64,000 nt of DNA from Pacificoceanicola sp049341065 (GTDB lineage Bacteria > Pseudomonadota > Alphaproteobacteria > Rhodobacterales > Rhodobacteraceae). Positions 60,378 to 64,000 of this stretch are shown here, piece after piece (positions within the stretch are counted from its first letter, which is position 1; every line of letters begins with the position of its first letter). The DNA lies in assembly GCF_049341065.1 (NCBI RefSeq), contig NZ_JBMPIX010000022.1, positions 6,145-70,144 of the forward strand, written 5' to 3'. The translations under genes and the position numbers were made by a program. A model generated the notes under the pieces. That model saw only the letters and a program-made list of their open reading frames with translations. It had not been told where the DNA came from and made no database searches.

Positions 60378-61301
60378 TCACTCTGGCCTGTCTTGACCGC
60401 GGTCAAGAAGCTCCGTGACCAGTTTCCGGACTGCCTCCTCAACGCGAGGGACAAGATCAGCGTCCACATCGATGGTGATGCGGTTGCCCTTTCGGCCGAT
60501 CTTCACGCGCTCGCTGGGATGTGTCTTCTGCGTCGACGGTTTGGTGGCTGTCAGCAAGGTAACCGTCGCTTCGAGACGGTCGGGGCCCGGTATGTTGCGA
60601 GGAATTTTGCCGGCAACTTCTCGGGCTCTCGCGACGTCTTTCTCGCAAAGCCTGAAAAGCTTTTCCCAAACCCGTCGACCAACGCCGTGTGCAGGTCCGA
60701 TAGCCTGGATCAGTTCCATCGGGATGCCCGTAGCGATACGGTTCATCCGCGAGACGAGCGATTCATCGATCTGAAGTGCCCGATACGCGATCGTTTGAGC
60801 GTTTTTGCGCGTTTCGTCGGTTTTCCCAAGTTCTCGAATGATCCCGGCGACAAACAGAGCCCTTTCGATGAACGATGGGTCTTGACGCGCATTATTCTCT
60901 ACGCCTTGGGCAATGAGAGCTTCCTCGTCGGTCATCTCCATGACCGTCGCGCGCACTTTCTGACCAAGTTGACGACAAGCGAGAAGCCGACGGCGTCCAT
61001 AGACGATCTCAAGCGCACCGTCTTGGGTTCGGCGAACCAGCACTGGAACCTTTTGACCGTGCTCGCGGATCGACGAGACAAGCTCATCCAGACCATCGCT
61101 TGGATCTATGCGGTCCATGACCGCGGACATCTGTATGGCGGTCGGGTCGATCAGCCGCGTGGCGTGTTTATCCTCTTCGAGCACGGATGCTTGTGCGCGA
61201 GCTACAGTCGGGCTCGTTCGCTTCACATCCAGATCGTCGTCCGAAGGCGGCGTTTTGCCCATCGCGTTCTTGAGTGAGTCCCCGAAGACCTTACGCGCCA
61301 T
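60378..61301 (-). CDS. repB: RepB partition protein
   Basis: A 307-residue ParB-family partition protein with a ParB/RepB N-domain: IREHGQKVPVLVRRTQDG, YGRRRLLACRQLGQKVRATV and LIAQGVENNARQDPSFIERA. An HTH follows, with ALQIDESLVSRMNRIA and GPAHGVGRRVWEKL. ATG 61301 lies within the last codons of repA (11-base overlap). A parS palindrome lies inside its last codons (60391-60408). It binds parS and couples to RepA for segregation. Confidence 0.93.
   Translation of the reverse strand: MARKVFGDSLKNAMGKTPPSDDDLDVKRTSPTVARAQASVLEEDKHATRLIDPTAIQMSAVMDRIDPSDGLDELVSSIREHGQKVPVLVRRTQDGALEIVYGRRRLLACRQLGQKVRATVMEMTDEEALIAQGVENNARQDPSFIERALFVAGIIRELGKTDETRKNAQTIAYRALQIDESLVSRMNRIATGIPMELIQAIGPAHGVGRRVWEKLFRLCEKDVARAREVAGKIPRNIPGPDRLEATVTLLTATKPSTQKTHPSERVKIGRKGNRITIDVDADLVPRVEEAVRKLVTELLDRGQDRPE
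60391..60408. promoter_or_regulatory. parS-like palindrome 3, inside repB
   Basis: TCTTGACCGCGGTCAAGA, an 18-base perfect palindrome coding for LLDRGQD of the RepB C-terminus. A site inside its own gene 22 bases away from palindrome 2. Confidence 0.75.
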
Positions 61302-62472
61302 GGCTACGCCCCCATGCTTTCAGGATTTCGCGTTCGACTTCGTCGGTCACGCGCGAGACGGACTCGATCGCGCGCTCGTAAGTTCTGCGGTTCACGTCGC
61401 GAGGTTCGACCTCGAAGATGCTCTGCTGGGTGTTCGCAGCATCACCCACGGCTGTTGATTTCAGGAACTCGGCAGACAGCACGGCATCCCCGAGGACTGT
61501 CCGAAGCAGAGACGAAATCTGCACCTGTGGACCATCCGTATTTTCGTAGCGTGTGATCAGAACTCGCACGAAGTTCAGTCCATGTTCCGGGGCGTGTGCC
61601 TCGACGACGCCCATCAGGTTGCTCGCCATGCCCAGAAAGCTCGCCAGCGACATGACATCGAGCATCGACGCGTTGAGCGGGATCAGGACCCCGGTCGATG
61701 CAAAGAGGGCAGAGATCACAGAGAAGTTCAGCTGCGGTGGGGTGTCAAATATCACCACATCATATCGGTTGAGGACGGGCTCAAGCGCTTCCCGGATGCG
61801 GCTATGGAACGTGGTGGCGCCGTGTCTGAAGCTCAAGGCGACCTCGAACTCGTACTCCATGATGTCCATGGATGCCGGGATCAGATCCACGGTCGGGAAG
61901 TTCGTTTTGCGAATGATCTCTGCTGCGGGCAATGGATCGTCGGATCGGATAAGATCGTATGAAGTCGGCATATCCGGATCGAGCTCGGGAGTAACCCCGA
62001 ACAGGTTTGTCAGACTTGCCTGGCTGTCGAGGTCGATCAGCAAGACCCGGTAGCCGCGCAGACCCAGTAGTTGTCCTACATGGGCAACAGATGACGTCTT
62101 GGCCGAACCACCCTTCAGGTTGAAGATCGTCAAGACCTGACAAGCCTCTCCCGGTCTTCTGTGCGGGTGTTCTTCTGGCTTGATCCTTCCAGTCTCGAGA
62201 AGTACGCGTTGTGCCTCGACCATCTCCTCTGCAGAGAAGCTACGGCGGTTGCCGCCCTCCAGAACACCTTCGGGGAAGCCTTCGAGGTTTGACACATGAT
62301 GGCGGAAGGTGTTCTGATTAATGCGAAGAAGTTCAGCCGCTTCCCGCATGGCGAAGCGGCGGAGGCCCTTCTGAGCGTCCGGTGGGAAGGTTTCCTGCGC
62401 ATGTTCACGCAACCGACTACCAAGCCGCTTGGACATGACTTCAAATCTCTGGGAGGCCCGTATCCCGTTCAT
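61291..62472 (-). CDS. repA: RepA partition ATPase
   Basis: A ParA-type ATPase of about 393 residues, first gene of repABC. It has the N-terminal HTH of RepA (REAAELLRINQNTFRHHVSN), the Walker A FNLKGGSAKTSSV with the signature lysine, LLIDLDSQASLTNLFG, and IFDTPPQLNF. I prefer ATG 62472, with GAGGG five bases upstream; ATG 62502 also fits. It represses the operon and moves plasmids in partition. The 227 bases to the resolvase gene hold the promoter. Confidence 0.93.
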   Translation of the reverse strand: MNGIRASQRFEVMSKRLGSRLREHAQETFPPDAQKGLRRFAMREAAELLRINQNTFRHHVSNLEGFPEGVLEGGNRRSFSAEEMVEAQRVLLETGRIKPEEHPHRRPGEACQVLTIFNLKGGSAKTSSVAHVGQLLGLRGYRVLLIDLDSQASLTNLFGVTPELDPDMPTSYDLIRSDDPLPAAEIIRKTNFPTVDLIPASMDIMEYEFEVALSFRHGATTFHSRIREALEPVLNRYDVVIFDTPPQLNFSVISALFASTGVLIPLNASMLDVMSLASFLGMASNLMGVVEAHAPEHGLNFVRVLITRYENTDGPQVQISSLLRTVLGDAVLSAEFLKSTAVGDAANTQQSIFEVEPRDVNRRTYERAIESVSRVTDEVEREILKAWGRSHGA

Positions 62473-62729
62473 CACTGCCCTCAAGTCTTTATTGTTTTGC
62501 ATAGCTTAACAGATATTGTGGATAAATCCAGACCAAACCGTTGAACGGCCTGGGGGCGTTGAAGGCACCGATTTCTGTCGACGGTAAACTGTTAAAAATC
62601 AGCGTCTTGGGCGACTACGCTCTCACTATACTTCAACACCTCGTTGCCAGCTATAAAGTGACCACAAGATGTATTGTGAGTGCGTATAGAAATCAGCCGG
62701 CAGAATCGGATGGGCGATTCTCGGGGATC

Positions 62730-63614
62730 TCAGTCGAGCAAGCCCAGCCTCTCGGCCCGCTCCAACAGCATCTTGACCGATGACGGCTGCCAGCTTGTGC
62801 GCCCGCGGGGCGTGCGTTCGCGCATCGCCTGCAGCCGATCACAGATCGCCTGAAGCGTGATGTCGGGATCTGCGCCCTTGATACCTGCAATGATGGCGGG
62901 CAGGCGGTCGTCCATTTCGCGGCGCCCGGCGCGGGCCAGCACCTCGGCAGGCAGGAAGCCGTCGCGGACATAGGCCTTCACAGCGCGCAAGAGACGGCTT
63001 TGGGTCCAGCGACGCGCCTCGGGCAAGGGGCCGTTGACGATGCGCACAACGTCTTCCCAGGCCAAGTTGGGGCGCAATCGGCGCACATGGGGCACCCAAT
63101 CTTGTGCCGTCTCGTTCAGACGCTCCATGTAGCCGTCCTGTCGCGCCAGCCGCACCTTGCGAAGAGCGGCTGGGTCTTTGGCCCGCAGCCCAGGGTTCCC
63201 GCCCACGCGGCCCTTTGTGCGCGCGCTGGCGAGGCCGGCCTTGGTTCGTTCCCGGATAAGGGCGCGCTCAAACTCGGCCGCAGCCCCCAGCACTTGCAAA
63301 GTGAACTTGCCCTGCGGGGATCCGGTGTCGATGGGGTCTTGAATGGAACGAAAGAAAGCACCCTTGGCCTCGAGTCGCTCGATCACCTCCAGCAGATGCG
63401 ATAACGACCGCGCCAGGCGGTCGATCCGAACGACGACCAGCGTGTCGCCCTTGGCCACGCGCCCCAGCACCCGCGCGAGGACTGGCCGCGCACGATTGCC
63501 GCCAGAGGCCTGTTCTTCATGGATCTCGGCGCAGCCAACTGATTTCAGGGCCTGCGACTGGGGCAGGGGGGTTTGATCCTCTGTTGAAACGCGCGCGTAG
63601 CCTATCAATGGCAT
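62730..63614 (-). CDS. Serine recombinase (resolvase/invertase)
   Basis: A 294-residue small serine recombinase. The catalytic Ser is in LIGYARVSTEDQ, with VVVRIDRLARSLSHLLEVIE, LGAAAEFERALIRERTKAGL and a C-terminal HTH-like part; the extra 100 C-terminal residues make it longer than Tn3 resolvase. It likely resolves plasmid multimers, next to the replicon. A short inverted repeat at 63650-63663 and the region 63618-63840 are possible res sites. Two adjacent ATGs (63617, 63614) are possible starts. Confidence 0.88.
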   Translation of the reverse strand: MPLIGYARVSTEDQTPLPQSQALKSVGCAEIHEEQASGGNRARPVLARVLGRVAKGDTLVVVRIDRLARSLSHLLEVIERLEAKGAFFRSIQDPIDTGSPQGKFTLQVLGAAAEFERALIRERTKAGLASARTKGRVGGNPGLRAKDPAALRKVRLARQDGYMERLNETAQDWVPHVRRLRPNLAWEDVVRIVNGPLPEARRWTQSRLLRAVKAYVRDGFLPAEVLARAGRREMDDRLPAIIAGIKGADPDITLQAICDRLQAMRERTPRGRTSWQPSSVKMLLERAERLGLLD

Positions 63615-63649
63615 CAAAACAGGCCTTTTGCAGTTTCATATACCTCTAA

Positions 63650-63663
63650 TAAACGACCGTTTA
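63650..63663. promoter_or_regulatory. Inverted repeat upstream of the resolvase
   Basis: TAAACG-AC-CGTTTA, 33 bases upstream of the resolvase start; a candidate recombination or autoregulation site. Confidence 0.3.
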
Positions 63664-63812
63664 CAAACGAATGCAAGCAAGTGTTTTCTCATTGTGCCGA
63701 TGCACAATCCCCTGGTTTCCTTGCATTGATCGCGATCTGAAAGGTTCCGTCGGCAGTCGCGCGCACGTAATGTGTAAAGAGCATTGTCGACGGTCACAAA
63801 ACAGCTTGGGTA

Positions 63813-63840
63813 ATGTGCAAATAATCTGTATTTTGCACAT
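63813..63840. repeat. Inverted repeat at the right end
   Basis: Perfect nine-base arms ATGTGCAAA and TTTGCACAT with a ten-base spacer, just before the small frame at 63841; operator-like. Confidence 0.45.
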
Positions 63841-63960
63841 ATGATGCCACAATCGACTATTATTCCTGAAGATTTCGACGAACCCCTCGACATCGGAGAG
63901 GGGGATGAGGATGCTTCGGAAGATGTCGCGTTTAGTTCCCGATTTCAATTGAAGCAGTAA
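63841..63960 (+). CDS. Possible small acidic protein (39 residues)
   Basis: ATG 63841 opens a 39-residue acidic frame (IIPEDFDEPLDIGEGDEDAS). It follows the inverted repeat but shows no ribosome binding site, so I rate it as uncertain. Confidence 0.25.
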   Translation: MMPQSTIIPEDFDEPLDIGEGDEDASEDVAFSSRFQLKQ

Positions 63961-64000
63961 GCTGAAACTGAAGCGCTGGAATTTCACCTTAGCGCTTCAC

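Noticed and set aside
1..64000. CRISPR array, rRNA, tRNA or insertion sequence
   Set aside because: No regular spaced repeats, no RNA gene signatures and no transposase genes were recognised; the only recombinase is the serine resolvase.

Overview
The window looks like part of a large conjugative plasmid of the order Rhodobacterales (Roseobacter/Rhodobacter type, alphaproteobacterial). The evidence is a GC-rich sequence, a repABC replicon (repA, repB, repC read leftwards between 62.5 and 59.0 kb) with a counter-transcribed RNA and parS palindromes, a VirB/VirD4 type IV secretion system, a VirD2-type relaxase with a MobC partner, VirC1/VirC2-like genes, and the block of poorly known 'plasmid housekeeping' proteins common on such replicons (DUF932, DUF2493, DUF6878, DUF6915, a primase-like Toprim protein and a strawberry-notch-like helicase/methylase). 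No rRNA, tRNA or CRISPR array was seen.

Layout. 1-8.0 kb (+): end of virB4, a small lipoprotein, virB1, virB5, a periplasmic protein, virB6, virB8, virB9, virB10, virB11. 8.1-18.8 kb (-): a five-gene island (PLD-SNF2 helicase, DUF4391, type III-like Mod methylase, AlbA_2 ATPase, Res-like helicase/nuclease) that sits between virB11 and virD4. 19.0-23.4 kb (-): virD4, relaxase, mobC. 23.4-24.1 kb: palindrome-rich region, the likely oriT. 24.1-25.5 kb (+): virC1/virC2-like pair. 27.1-31.0 kb (+): a Gabija-like pair, an OLD-family ATPase/Toprim nuclease and a UvrD helicase. 31.1-46.6 kb: plasmid accessory genes, a mobile mystery A/B (HTH + Fic) toxin-antitoxin-like module, two frameshifted small genes and ssb. 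47.1 kb: an H-NS-like gene broken by a nonsense codon. 47.7-55.1 kb (-): a six-gene operon with a bacterial ubiquitin-like conjugation set. 55.6-59.0 kb (-): small genes and a large ParB-like protein. 59.0-62.5 kb: repABC. 62.7-63.6 kb: a serine resolvase.

The most interesting system is the 47.7-55.1 kb operon. It encodes a sigma-70-region-4-like protein, an unknown 182-residue protein, a three-domain fusion (ImmA/IrrE metalloprotease, UvrD helicase, Cas4/AddB-like Fe-S nuclease), a double ubiquitin-like/E2 fusion, a JAB/E1 fusion and a DUF6527 protein. The genes overlap or nearly abut, except for one 69-base gap, and a 19-base palindrome lies upstream of the first gene. I infer a defence or stress system in which protein conjugation is coupled to DNA processing, with proteolysis possibly controlling expression.

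The plasmid therefore carries at least three likely anti-phage or anti-plasmid modules beside its transfer and replication genes. Repeated leader sequences in front of several housekeeping genes, a LexA-type SOS box and a paired operator in front of the Fic module suggest shared and damage-responsive regulation.
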